A DNA stretch of 33,155 nucleotides from CAZMOK01 sp964567785 (lineage in GTDB: Bacteria > Bacteroidota > Bacteroidia > Bacteroidales > JAGOPY01): contig CAZMOK010000030.1 of assembly GCA_964567785.1 (NCBI GenBank), positions 1 through 33,155 of the forward strand, given 5' to 3'. A program made the position numbers and the translations under genes. Shown in pieces: positions 23,619 through 31,175 of this stretch. How positions within the stretch are numbered: position 1 is the stretch's first letter; each line of letters opens with the position of its first letter. A model generated the notes under the pieces. The model was not told where the DNA came from. It searched no databases and saw only the letters and a list, made by a program, of their open reading frames with translations.

Positions 23619-26330
23619 GTGCTGGAGAAAACTGTTAGAATTTTTGCTCTGTTCGTTTTCCTGATTGCCGGCACAACTACCAAAGCTCAGGATACTGCTT
23701 TCCGTGAAACCATTCCCGAAAAGGTAATCTTTTCGTACGATAATGCCAATGGTGCCGATGATTACAGAAATCCGATCCTTCGTGATCTGTCCCTTTCACT
23801 TCAGGAACCATTAAAGTCAATCAGTTTTACTCTCCGGTACGATCGCGAAACGGTTCTGACCAGCCCGGATTACATGACTTATGAACTGGTAAACACTTTC
23901 CACTTTCCATATATTGAGACTTTTATATACAGGAGCATGGATATTTCCGGAGTGCTTCTACCCGGTTCAGCCGAATTGCTGTTCTCAATTACAGACACAT
24001 CTGGTATTGAGGTTAGAAGAGTGAAATTGAACTATCTTTTTAATGACACCTCTTCCAATGGTCAGGTATTGAGCTTCCGGTTCTTTCTTGAAGAGCCTTT
24101 TGTCCCTGGGGAAGTTAATTTGCTGGAAACTAAATGGACGTTTTCCAGGAAGGACTACGAAAGGTTCAGAAAAGGGGTGAACCAGGTTGATGATTACTAT
24201 GCTGCAGGTAATCTTCTAAAAGACCTGGTTGGCGACTACCGGGATGAATTCCCAGACGACCCCGGTTTTATGCAACAGGTAGCCTGGTTTTTAGAGCTTG
24301 AAAGGGTTCTTGGTATCATCGACCGGCAGGTCAATCCAGGTGAAAAAGTGGCAGGAACAGAGGCGGAAAAAATATATATTGAGTCTTTTAGGCTTGCCAG
24401 GCGGTTTATGACCAGGATGAAGACTCTTGCTCAGCAGCAACTTCTAAAGGGGTATATGCCCGACTCATTGGAAGTCCGCAAGAAAGCTTCGCTGCTTGCT
24501 GATATGCATAACGAATATTTTCTTCTAGCCGAAAATACTGATCACCGTTATACAACTTATTACAGTAATTTTGCTGAAATTGAAAGCATAGGCGAACTCG
24601 TCACGGAGCCCTGGTCAGGAATGCTTCCTGACAGCCACCATAATTCCACGGACTGGACAGGCCGGTATAAAGTTCTTTACCTTAACGGCTTACTGGATTC
24701 TTACCTTGATCACTATTACACGTACGACAGCCTCCAGGATTATTACAGGGCGCTTGTATTTCTTCAGAATGCTAGCATGGTGTACAGCAAGCTGCTCGAT
24801 CCTCCCTACTTAGTTGATTTTAACCATCTTTTTACAAAGACAGAGAGGGGCATGGTCAATGCTTATAAAAGGATCATCGACAAAGCCCTTGAAACCGATA
24901 ACCTCTATATCGCCGATGTCTATTTCAAAGAGCTGATGAAAAGGCTCAAGATGAGCGGGGGATACCCAAAGTTCGATACCGTCCTCGATTTCTACAGCTC
25001 GGAACTGGCCTACAGTTACCTTGAGAAGAGCGGCCAGTTGAATTTTGGCGGTAATGCAGGAGAAGCGTTGGTTTTTCTGGATATGGCCGAGGACCTGTGC
25101 ATGTATGAGGGGCTATGCCTGCCCGATACCCTGCCGGCATTCCGTAAAGACCTCGACAGCCTTAGGGCTGTGGCCAGGGCCGACAAGGTAAAGGAATTCC
25201 TCAATGCAGGAGAAGTGATGAAGGCCGGAATGGAACTGGATGAACTCAGGAAACTGGGGGTGGGACCAGAAATTTATGAACAACTTTACGACACCTTTGC
25301 AATAGCTAAATATAACTATTATACAGGGATCGGTGACAGATACATGATGTTTGATGAGTATAGATATGCCTGGCGGGCTTACGTCCTTGCATCGGGTTAT
25401 CACCGATATCTGAACAATAATGAAATGGAGTTGCTTTCCAACAAGATCAGGTTGGCATTGAAGCCTGTCATGCTTGACTATCTGAATTTCATAACACCCA
25501 AACGAGCTGACAACGAATACGGCGCTTCCAGGCATAAGCTTTTGGAAGTAGAGCTTTTATATCAGAGATATTTTATGCAGGACAATGCAGTGACACATCC
25601 GGAAATTTTCAGCCTTATGGAGAAAAAGTACCTGCTGCTGGAAGCGAGCCGTTGCTCATTTGTTCAAAAGATTGTGGATTCACTTTACAAGGAGGCCGCG
25701 AAGTACCTTTTAATTGAAGGAAAGTATTTACTTGCCAGGGAGGAGTTACTAAAGGTAGAAGGCCATATCGGTGAAAACCCTGATTGCAATATGGACAGGC
25801 AACTGTTGGAAAGAAGACTAGACCGTGTTGCCCGCATTGAGAACTATCATGAAATGCTTGAGGAACTGATTGCTGAGGTTTCTGATTCACTCTTTGTAAA
25901 ACGATCATTCGAACTTGATGATTTTTACCTTGAGAATGAACTTGATCCTTATATAAAAGGGCACACTATGACATTGGAGAGGGTAATAGACTCTGAAGAT
26001 GAGGGCCTTATGGGTGCCCTACTGGACCACTATTCAGAAACATCAGGCGACCGGCAGGCGCTTGAAGTTTTGTGGGGAATGAGGGAATCAGGCATCCGCT
26101 CGAAAGACCTGGGGATCTATCAGTCAGAGATGGGAAAAAGACTGGCAGAGTCAGATTTTAAAAAGGACCAGGAAATCGATCCCTATGTCAGAGTGAATGA
26201 TTACACTCTCAATTACTCCTTTTTCAAGGATCTGCGAAGGTCGTACCTTGAACGCTGGGCCGAATTGTCTGGCACTGAAAATAAAACATCGTATTTTTGG
26301 CGGAAGATCAGGAATTTTTTCAGGAAATAA
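23619..26330 (+). CDS. Exported 903-residue helical protein of unknown function
   Basis: I do not recognise this family. The start is GTG at 23619; an in-frame stop at 23601 excludes anything further upstream except non-standard codons, and the GTG gives a good signal peptide (ending TTTKAQ near residue 24). Residues about 25-175 look like a beta-sandwich. From about 185 to 890 the sequence is almost wholly helical and rich in Leu, Tyr, Glu and Asp, with degenerate TPR-like pairs such as GNAGEALVFLDMAEDL and AGEVMKAGMELDELRKLG. The C-terminus is basic and aromatic (YFWRKIRNFFRK). It starts 33 bases after tRNA-Leu(CAG) with no terminator or clear promoter between, and pepE follows after 15 bases, so tRNAs, this gene and pepE may share a transcript. 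A periplasmic scaffold is a guess. Confidence 0.75.
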   Translation: MLEKTVRIFALFVFLIAGTTTKAQDTAFRETIPEKVIFSYDNANGADDYRNPILRDLSLSLQEPLKSISFTLRYDRETVLTSPDYMTYELVNTFHFPYIETFIYRSMDISGVLLPGSAELLFSITDTSGIEVRRVKLNYLFNDTSSNGQVLSFRFFLEEPFVPGEVNLLETKWTFSRKDYERFRKGVNQVDDYYAAGNLLKDLVGDYRDEFPDDPGFMQQVAWFLELERVLGIIDRQVNPGEKVAGTEAEKIYIESFRLARRFMTRMKTLAQQQLLKGYMPDSLEVRKKASLLADMHNEYFLLAENTDHRYTTYYSNFAEIESIGELVTEPWSGMLPDSHHNSTDWTGRYKVLYLNGLLDSYLDHYYTYDSLQDYYRALVFLQNASMVYSKLLDPPYLVDFNHLFTKTERGMVNAYKRIIDKALETDNLYIADVYFKELMKRLKMSGGYPKFDTVLDFYSSELAYSYLEKSGQLNFGGNAGEALVFLDMAEDLCMYEGLCLPDTLPAFRKDLDSLRAVARADKVKEFLNAGEVMKAGMELDELRKLGVGPEIYEQLYDTFAIAKYNYYTGIGDRYMMFDEYRYAWRAYVLASGYHRYLNNNEMELLSNKIRLALKPVMLDYLNFITPKRADNEYGASRHKLLEVELLYQRYFMQDNAVTHPEIFSLMEKKYLLLEASRCSFVQKIVDSLYKEAAKYLLIEGKYLLAREELLKVEGHIGENPDCNMDRQLLERRLDRVARIENYHEMLEELIAEVSDSLFVKRSFELDDFYLENELDPYIKGHTMTLERVIDSEDEGLMGALLDHYSETSGDRQALEVLWGMRESGIRSKDLGIYQSEMGKRLAESDFKKDQEIDPYVRVNDYTLNYSFFKDLRRSYLERWAELSGTENKTSYFWRKIRNFFRK

Positions 26331-26345
26331 TAAACATTACAGAGT

Positions 26346-27074
26346 ATGAAACTTTTACTTATCAGTAATTCGACCAATGTTGGGGAGGCCTATCTTGGCT
26401 GGCCAAAAGGTTTTATCAGGGATTTTTTAAAGGATGTTGATGTGAAGGATATTCTTTTTGTGCCATATGCAGGAGTAGGACTTGTTGAAGAGAGCGTTGA
26501 GGCTTCTTATGATGCGTATGAGAAGAAGGTCCGGGACGTTTACAACGAACTCGGTTATGGCATCCATTCCCTTCATAAAGAAAAAGATCCCAAAGCGGCC
26601 GTTGAAAAAGCCGAAGCCATAGCAGTCGGCGGCGGGAACACCTTCTACCTGGTCTACATGCTCCACAAACTCGGAATTGTTGAAACAATAAAACAGAAGG
26701 TCATTGACGGGACGCCTTACATGGGATGGAGTGCCGGTTCCAATGTGGCCTGCCCCACCTTGAGGACCACCAATGACATGCCCATTATAGAGCCCGAAAG
26801 CTTCAATTGCATGAACCTGGTGCCTTTCCAGATCAACCCCCATTATCTTGATGCCAATCCGGAGGGGCACGGCGGGGAGACCAGGCAACAGCGCATTGAA
26901 GAGTTTCTCACTGTGAATCGTGATATGATTGTTGCAGGATTAAGGGAAAGCTCTTTGCTTGAAGTGGACGGCGACAAGATGTACCTGAAAGGGGCAAAGC
27001 CGATGATTTTGTTCAGGTTTGGAAAGGAGCCTGAAGAATATGAACCGGGTAGTGATGTCACTTTTCTTCTTTAA
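26346..27074 (+). CDS. pepE: Dipeptidase E (alpha-aspartyl dipeptidase)
   Basis: A cytoplasmic S51-family serine peptidase that splits dipeptides with N-terminal aspartate. It has 242 residues; the Salmonella enzyme has 229. Catalytic residues fit the known triad at a constant offset of nine: Ser129 in GWSAGSN (Ser120), Asp144 in TTNDMPI (Asp135) and His166 in INPHYLD (His157). AIAVGGGNTFYL at 91-102 is another hallmark, and IVAGLRESSLLEVDGD is conserved toward the C-terminus. It follows the 903-residue protein gene by 15 bases and is probably cotranscribed with it, which ties peptide salvage to that unknown exported protein only by position. Confidence 0.95.
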   Translation: MKLLLISNSTNVGEAYLGWPKGFIRDFLKDVDVKDILFVPYAGVGLVEESVEASYDAYEKKVRDVYNELGYGIHSLHKEKDPKAAVEKAEAIAVGGGNTFYLVYMLHKLGIVETIKQKVIDGTPYMGWSAGSNVACPTLRTTNDMPIIEPESFNCMNLVPFQINPHYLDANPEGHGGETRQQRIEEFLTVNRDMIVAGLRESSLLEVDGDKMYLKGAKPMILFRFGKEPEEYEPGSDVTFLL

Positions 27075-27111
27075 TAGCTTTCAGCAACAATTGCATCCGG
27101 CAATATTGGGT

Positions 27112-27191
27112 GGAATTTGTTGAAAAGTGATGGAAATAGTTATTTGTAGCAAGATGTAGTTGGATATAGCAAGACGTTGTTAGAAATTGTT
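27112..27191 (+). repeat. Degenerate 10-base tandem repeat after pepE
   Basis: Eight consecutive 10-base units can be laid out from 27112, with consensus AGAnnTAGTT (for example AGATGTAGTT, AGACGTTGTT, AGAAATTGTT). It ends five bases before a heptamer array. The first units are weak; 27152-27191 is the clearest part. Confidence 0.55.
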
Positions 27192-27196
27192 ATACC

Positions 27197-27231
27197 ATTA
27201 TTCATTATTCATTATTTACTTTTTACTAAAA
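27197..27231 (-). repeat. Heptamer repeat at the 3' end of the small membrane protein gene
   Basis: Five 7-base units: ATTATTC twice, ATTATTT, ACTTTTT, ACTAAAA (plus strand). The stop codon of the 55-residue gene (complement of 27226-27228) is in the last unit. In the gene's direction the clear units read GAATAAT, with TAA or TGA in each. Confidence 0.8.
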
Positions 27232-27393
27232 AGGTACAGTATGCGGGTAGAGGTACACCACTATTGTTCCTATGAGCAGTGCGAAGAAACCCAGCAGCAG
27301 GAAAAAGAAACCAATTACTTTCTTCTTCCTAATAAAGCCTATTACTGACACCACAAAAAATAAAAGGCTAAAGATAAAAAGCTGGATGATCAT
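27226..27393 (-). CDS. Small two-helix membrane protein, 55 residues
   Basis: A short reading frame starting at the ATG at 27393 and ending in TAG. It encodes MIIQLFIFSLLFFVVSVIGF, then a basic turn (RKKK at 22-25), a second hydrophobic segment at about 26-48, and the tail YLYPHTVPF. Two transmembrane helices with a Lys/Arg loop, presumably cytoplasmic, are evident, and both termini would face the periplasm. It begins 22 bases after the stop of the nucleoside deaminase gene on the same strand, so it is probably its operon partner. No family is recognised. The lack of interruptions, the sensible topology and the filling of an otherwise empty gap support a real gene. Confidence 0.65.
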   Translation of the reverse strand: MIIQLFIFSLLFFVVSVIGFIRKKKVIGFFFLLLGFFALLIGTIVVYLYPHTVPF

Positions 27394-27415
27394 TATTTGC
27401 TAATTATTTTTTCAG

Positions 27416-27853
27416 TTAGTCATTAATATGGAACAGTGAAAGGCATTCTTCCCTTTTTATCCCCCCTGTAACCTCTACCGGGTACCAGCTTTTACCTGCC
27501 ACTTCCAGTGAACTGATACCGATCTGGTTTTTGAGATCTTTTATATCGTCGATGGAACAGCCATAGACCACTTTACCGATACCTGCCCAAATTACAGCAC
27601 TCATGCACATCGGGCAGGGTTCACAGGTTGTTACCAGGGTCAGTTTACTGCTGTCGGACACCTTCAGATCCTTAAGCCTCCTGATTACGTTTATTTCAGC
27701 GTGTGCAGTGGCATCCTTATCTGAGCGCACAGAATTAACAGCTGAGATGAACTCTTTGTTCTCGTTCACAATGATTGCTGCAAAAGGTGTCCCGGAATCC
27801 GCGGCCATTTCCATTGCCATTTCCATGTACCTATTTTGTTCGTCCCTGTTCAT
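27416..27853 (-). CDS. Nucleoside/base deaminase (CDA superfamily, zinc-dependent)
   Basis: A 145-residue cytoplasmic deaminase. The zinc site is complete: His51 and the proton shuttle Glu53 in HAEIN, and Cys80/Cys83 in TCEPCPMCMSA. The sequence around VTTCEPCPMCMSAVIWAGIGKVVYGCSIDDIKDL is closer to guanine deaminase/nucleoside deaminase (GuaD-like) than to TadA, and the N-terminus is short for TadA. Guanine deamination is the best guess; tRNA A34 editing is less likely. An exact -7 box (complement of 27873-27880) precedes it, with a leader of about 13 bases. The 55-residue membrane protein gene follows 22 bases after its stop. Confidence 0.85.
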   Translation of the reverse strand: MNRDEQNRYMEMAMEMAADSGTPFAAIIVNENKEFISAVNSVRSDKDATAHAEINVIRRLKDLKVSDSSKLTLVTTCEPCPMCMSAVIWAGIGKVVYGCSIDDIKDLKNQIGISSLEVAGKSWYPVEVTGGIKREECLSLFHIND

Positions 27854-27872
27854 TTGATAAAGGTTTTCGGAT

Positions 27873-27880
27873 CAAAGATA
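27873..27880 (-). promoter_or_regulatory. -7 box of the deaminase gene
   Basis: The minus strand reads TATCTTTG, an exact consensus, 20 bases before the ATG. At -33 a TTC rather than TTG is seen. It is divergent from the promoter at 27951-27981. Confidence 0.5.
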
Positions 27881-27950
27881 GGGAAATGGGTTTTGAACTT
27901 CGCTTAATTGATATTCCCTTTTCCGTTTTTTCCTTTTTACTCAGGAATTT

Positions 27951-27981
27951 TTTGGATATGTAAATTACTTCAATACCTTTG
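27951..27981 (+). promoter_or_regulatory. Consensus promoter of the SusE/F-like gene
   Basis: TTTG (27951-27954), a 19-base spacer, then TACCTTTG (27974-27981). Both boxes match the Bacteroidota housekeeping consensus exactly. The leader would be about 34 bases. Confidence 0.75.
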
Positions 27982-28021
27982 GACTACTGTTCTGATAGTA
28001 ACCATTAATTAAAGACAAATT

Positions 28022-28828
28022 ATGAAGAAAACACTTCTCTTAACCCTGTTTTTCTCTCTCTTGATTTCAGGCGGTTTGTACAGCCAGTGCGGTAATATCG
28101 GCCTAGTGGGTGAATTCAGTGGCTGGGGCAACGAAGAAGACCTTATGATGACCCAGAATCCCGGAAACCCAGATATCTGGATAGCCACCATCGTACTTGA
28201 TGTAAACAGCAATCAATACGACCCCCAGGATATTATAGAGGTCAAATTTCGTGAAAACAACGAGTGGTCTGTGAACTGGGGTTCCGCTGATTTTCCCGCA
28301 GGGATTGGTCACCAGGATGGTCCTAACATTCCTGTACCGATAGACCTTGAAGCTGAAAAAACAGTCTACCAGGTTATCTTTAATTGCAGCACGGGTGAAT
28401 ATTCCTTTTCCCCCTGTGGACCTATAAGCCTTATAGGTGAATTCACAGGTTGGGCAGGTGACCATTTCCTTACACAAAACCCTGTGAATCCCTGCATATG
28501 GGAAACCAACCTGGTCCTTACCAATGAAATGGACCAATATCCCCCTGATGATATCATTGAAATGAAGTTCAGGCATAATTCTGACTGGATAATTAACTGG
28601 GGGGCAATAGAATTTCCAACCGGCACGGGACTTTTTTATGGTCCAAACATTCCCGTATCCATAGACCTTAATGCATCGGAGGATTCCTATAAAGTTACTT
28701 TTGATTGCAGCACAGGTGAATACACTTTTGTCCGTGCTGAGAAGATACCCCTTTCAAACTGGGCCCTGGCAATAGGATTGGCCCTGATTGTGGGATTCAC
28801 CGTTTTTCGTTACAGAATGCGGATTTAG
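28022..28828 (+). CDS. Exported protein with two SusE/F-like repeats and a C-terminal membrane tail
   Basis: A 268-residue exported protein. Signal peptide 1-21. Two tandem copies of one beta-sandwich domain (about 26-132 and 135-238) share GEF(S/T)GW, TQNP-x-NP-x-IW, DIIE(V/M)KFR, NWG, GPNIPV-x-IDL and CSTGEY. The opening LVGEFSGW and the TQNP motif recall the carbohydrate-binding modules of SusE/SusF, so glycan binding is plausible. The tail (242-268) has IPLSNW, one hydrophobic helix and RYRMRI. This three-part tail resembles the IPTL-CTERM class of sorting signals more than a T9SS domain. No exosortase-like gene is nearby. The gene has its own consensus promoter and stands alone. Confidence 0.78.
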   Translation: MKKTLLLTLFFSLLISGGLYSQCGNIGLVGEFSGWGNEEDLMMTQNPGNPDIWIATIVLDVNSNQYDPQDIIEVKFRENNEWSVNWGSADFPAGIGHQDGPNIPVPIDLEAEKTVYQVIFNCSTGEYSFSPCGPISLIGEFTGWAGDHFLTQNPVNPCIWETNLVLTNEMDQYPPDDIIEMKFRHNSDWIINWGAIEFPTGTGLFYGPNIPVSIDLNASEDSYKVTFDCSTGEYTFVRAEKIPLSNWALAIGLALIVGFTVFRYRMRI

Positions 28829-28852
28829 ATTAAAGATATACAGTTCCGGACC

Positions 28853-28955
28853 TTGGCTATTGGGGATTAGGAAGAACTACCAGGGAAAATTAATTTAGTT
28901 TCACCTCTCATTACCTCCTTTGTAAATTGTAAACCGTAAAATGTAAACTGTAAAT
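28853..28955 (+). repeat. Two heptamer arrays 3' of tRNA-Arg and of the SusE/F-like gene
   Basis: 28853-28873 has three units (TTGGCTA, TTGGGGA, TTAGGAA). 28921-28955 has five units with consensus TGTAAAC (each keeps GTAAA). Each unit of the second array has TAA on the plus strand. The second array ends six bases from the 3' end of tRNA-Arg. The 47 bases between show no clear period. Confidence 0.75.
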
Positions 28956-28961
28956 TTTCAG

Positions 28962-29035
<74 letters not shown>

Positions 29036-29047
29036 GATTTCGGGCTG

Positions 29048-29078
29048 CAAAATTAATCAATCTGCCTGAATATCAAAA
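29048..29078 (-). promoter_or_regulatory. Promoter of tRNA-Arg
   Basis: On the minus strand TTTTG (complement of 29074-29078), an 18-base spacer, then TAATTTTG (complement of 29048-29055). Transcription would start about six bases before the tRNA. Confidence 0.7.
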
Positions 29079-29086
29079 GGAATATT

Positions 29087-30493
29087 TTATTTGCCTGGTG
29101 CCGTATCGGGTGGTGTTGTGAGCCTTTTAAACTTTCGGTCATCAAGGAGAGGCAAAAGCAAACTGTCGTTCCTTATGGCGTCAAAATCATGGTAGCCCTT
29201 ACCTATGGCTTGCTCTAGCTCATCCACAGCCTTATTTATCTCCCCGTTGCCTGCATAATACCGGCTTGCCAGGTAATGAGGGGTTGGCCATTCCGGTCTG
29301 GCAAGGCTCCATATCTCGAGATAAAGAGGGGCGAGCACTGATTCATCGCTTTTTAGGACAGCTTCATACTGCATATAAGCAGTTCTCCATATATAATCGA
29401 TCAACCTTTCGCCCAGCAGTGTATCGTGGATTGTTTTTGCTCTTTTAATGTATTTATTGGCGGTTTTTACCTGTTTCTTCCACCATTTCATGCGCCGGAT
29501 CTCAACCCCCGGCTCATAATCGAATGACCGGTATGCTCTGAAAGCATTTTGATATTCCTTAATATGTGTTTGTTCGATCTCGTTGCTTTTTTGCCTGGCT
29601 TTTACTTCCTCCCTGAACTCAGGCTCCTTCATTATTTCATACATCAATAGTTCATATTGCTCAACATCCTTGATCCCTTTCAGGGCTGAAACCATAAACT
29701 GGTAATTCCTGAAAGCTTTATGGAATTTCTTCTCTTCCACTAGTTCTTTGCCCAGGGATTCAAATTCTTCCCTGAATTCATACAAAAGATAATAATCCAT
29801 GTACTTGTAATGCCTGTCCATCGACCGGATCTTCATCCATAGCAGGGCTTGATCAATAGTCCCGGCGGGGGGCCAATCGTGACTGCCTTCAAATTCCAGG
29901 GTTTCGTGGTCCACATCAAAGGTCTTGAGCCACCGGTCGAGGTTCATCATCTCCTGGTAATTGAAGTCGCGGTTACCTATTAGTCCGATAAAGTCGAAAT
30001 CAATATCGAAATTGGGCGGGTAACCGGGTGAGAAGCCGGCCCCGCACCCTATGACCCCTGCAAATTTACCGGTTATCATGGCAATGCTGCTTGCTGCCCT
30101 GGAACCACCTGAAAACCCGGCCAGGTATAATCTTTCCCGGTCGATGGAAAGCTTTTCGTAGGTATCCTTAAACATAGCATCGGCTGCTGTATAAATGGGA
30201 TCCCAGGGGCCGTTCCGTGCATTGTTTGAACCTGCGACGACAAAACCGTATTTTTCAGCAGCCTCACTGAAGAGGCCAACAGCATAGGGGCCCCTAGCTT
30301 CCGGATCAAAAACGTACACTACAGGCCAGTTATCGCGGTCAGGATAATTGGCAGGTAAGTACAGTGAATAGGAGATGGAGCTGTCGCCCGGGCAATGTAT
30401 GGCATCAATTACTCTACCTGTTGGTAGCTGAGCCTGTAACGGGCTGCAATAGAATACGAAGGGAAGCAACAGGTAAAAAGGTAGTTTCCTCAT
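29087..30493 (-). CDS. Exported alpha/beta-hydrolase (esterase-like) with helical C-terminal half
   Basis: A 468-residue exported protein. Signal peptide 1-21 (ending LQA). Residues about 25-215 are an alpha/beta-hydrolase: nucleophile Ser128 in GFSGGS, probable Asp176 in GNRDFN and His205 in GSHDWPP, so the triad is complete. SYSLYLPANYPDRDNWPVVYVFDP is typical of esterase/PHB-depolymerase-like enzymes with an acyl-ester or peptide substrate. Residues about 220-460 are helical and charged (YEFREEFESLGKELVEEKKF; AVDELEQAIGKGYHDFDAI), with TPR-like spacing near the end. The substrate is unknown. It has its own promoter and is the only gene of its transcript as far as visible. Confidence 0.82.
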   Translation of the reverse strand: MRKLPFYLLLPFVFYCSPLQAQLPTGRVIDAIHCPGDSSISYSLYLPANYPDRDNWPVVYVFDPEARGPYAVGLFSEAAEKYGFVVAGSNNARNGPWDPIYTAADAMFKDTYEKLSIDRERLYLAGFSGGSRAASSIAMITGKFAGVIGCGAGFSPGYPPNFDIDFDFIGLIGNRDFNYQEMMNLDRWLKTFDVDHETLEFEGSHDWPPAGTIDQALLWMKIRSMDRHYKYMDYYLLYEFREEFESLGKELVEEKKFHKAFRNYQFMVSALKGIKDVEQYELLMYEIMKEPEFREEVKARQKSNEIEQTHIKEYQNAFRAYRSFDYEPGVEIRRMKWWKKQVKTANKYIKRAKTIHDTLLGERLIDYIWRTAYMQYEAVLKSDESVLAPLYLEIWSLARPEWPTPHYLASRYYAGNGEINKAVDELEQAIGKGYHDFDAIRNDSLLLPLLDDRKFKRLTTPPDTAPGK

Positions 30494-30510
30494 TCCACCA
30501 AAATAAGGGG

Positions 30511-30541
30511 TAAAGATAAGAAAGGCTTAAATTCCTCAAAA
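30511..30541 (-). promoter_or_regulatory. Promoter of the hydrolase gene
   Basis: On the minus strand TTTTG (complement of 30537-30541), 18 bases, then TATCTTTA (complement of 30511-30518; one mismatch to TAnnTTTG). The leader is about 10 bases. Confidence 0.55.
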
Positions 30542-30619
30542 GAAGAGATTGATTTTATTGACAGGGATAAAAATTATTAGCGGATCAGGAGCTTTCCGGG
30601 CTTATCAGTGTGCCTTTCC

Positions 30620-31027
30620 TTAATAATATTCGTACTCAGAATAAAATTTCCTTACAGCGGTATCCAGGTCTTCAAATACAACGTAGTGATTTTTACAGCC
30701 ATGCCTTGAGCAGATATTTATCCTCCCCCCCACGGTGCAGATAAATGAAACAATGGGTGCTGAGCAGACATCACATTTAACGTTCTTTCGTTGTAGATTC
30801 TGGTTGCAATGAGGACAGATTAACTCAACCACCTCATCTTCTGGTATGGCGATATCGCAGGTGTAATTATAATCTCCATAAATGGAGCTCAGGTAGATGT
30901 TGCCCTTATGACCGGGGAAAGCAATTTTCAGGTAAATACTGTTTTTGTTATTGATGAGGTGATTGTCATCCATCAACAAGGTATTGCAGTGAGGACACCT
31001 TACTTTTACAGCAACTCTTTTTGTCAT
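30620..31027 (-). CDS. Zinc-ribbon protein of unknown function
   Basis: A 135-residue cytoplasmic protein with four paired cysteine knuckles: C11/C14 (RCPHC), C71/C74 (ICPHC), C85/C88 (CDVC) and C106/C111 (CSRHGC). The simplest reading is two zinc ribbons, the first interrupted by a beta-rich insertion (about 30-68, IYLKIAFPGHKGNIYLSSIYG and on), the second over 85-111. The C-terminus is Tyr-rich. I do not recognise the family. Nucleic-acid or protein binding is the usual role of such ribbons, but nothing here proves it. It is followed after 126 bases by the hydrolase gene, which has its own promoter. A variant promoter (TTG, 20 bases, TATCTTAA; complement of 31072-31102) may drive it, back to back with a perfect promoter on the plus strand. 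Confidence 0.75.
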   Translation of the reverse strand: MTKRVAVKVRCPHCNTLLMDDNHLINNKNSIYLKIAFPGHKGNIYLSSIYGDYNYTCDIAIPEDEVVELICPHCNQNLQRKNVKCDVCSAPIVSFICTVGGRINICSRHGCKNHYVVFEDLDTAVRKFYSEYEYY

Positions 31028-31105
31028 TTTTTATACAATTTAGGTAGATGCAGAATATTGAAAGACAATTCTTAAGATACAATATTCCTGAAAGAAAATC
31101 AAGTG

Positions 31106-31135
31106 TTTGGCTTCACTGATATTCCTATATCTTTG
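31106..31135 (+). promoter_or_regulatory. Consensus promoter directed antisense into crtZ
   Basis: TTTG (31106-31109), an 18-base spacer, then TATCTTTG (31128-31135), both exact. Transcription would start near 31142 and run against crtZ. The only reading frame near the start is a seven-codon one (31166-31189, MSAVNLP). Confidence 0.55.
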
Positions 31136-31175
31136 TTAATAGGGGAGTTGCCGGATTAATTTTTTATGAGTGCGG

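Noticed and set aside
27075..27122. Terminator after pepE from the CAACAA/TTGTTG pairing (about 27083-27122)
   Set aside because: The loop is long, the stem has a bulge and no T run follows.
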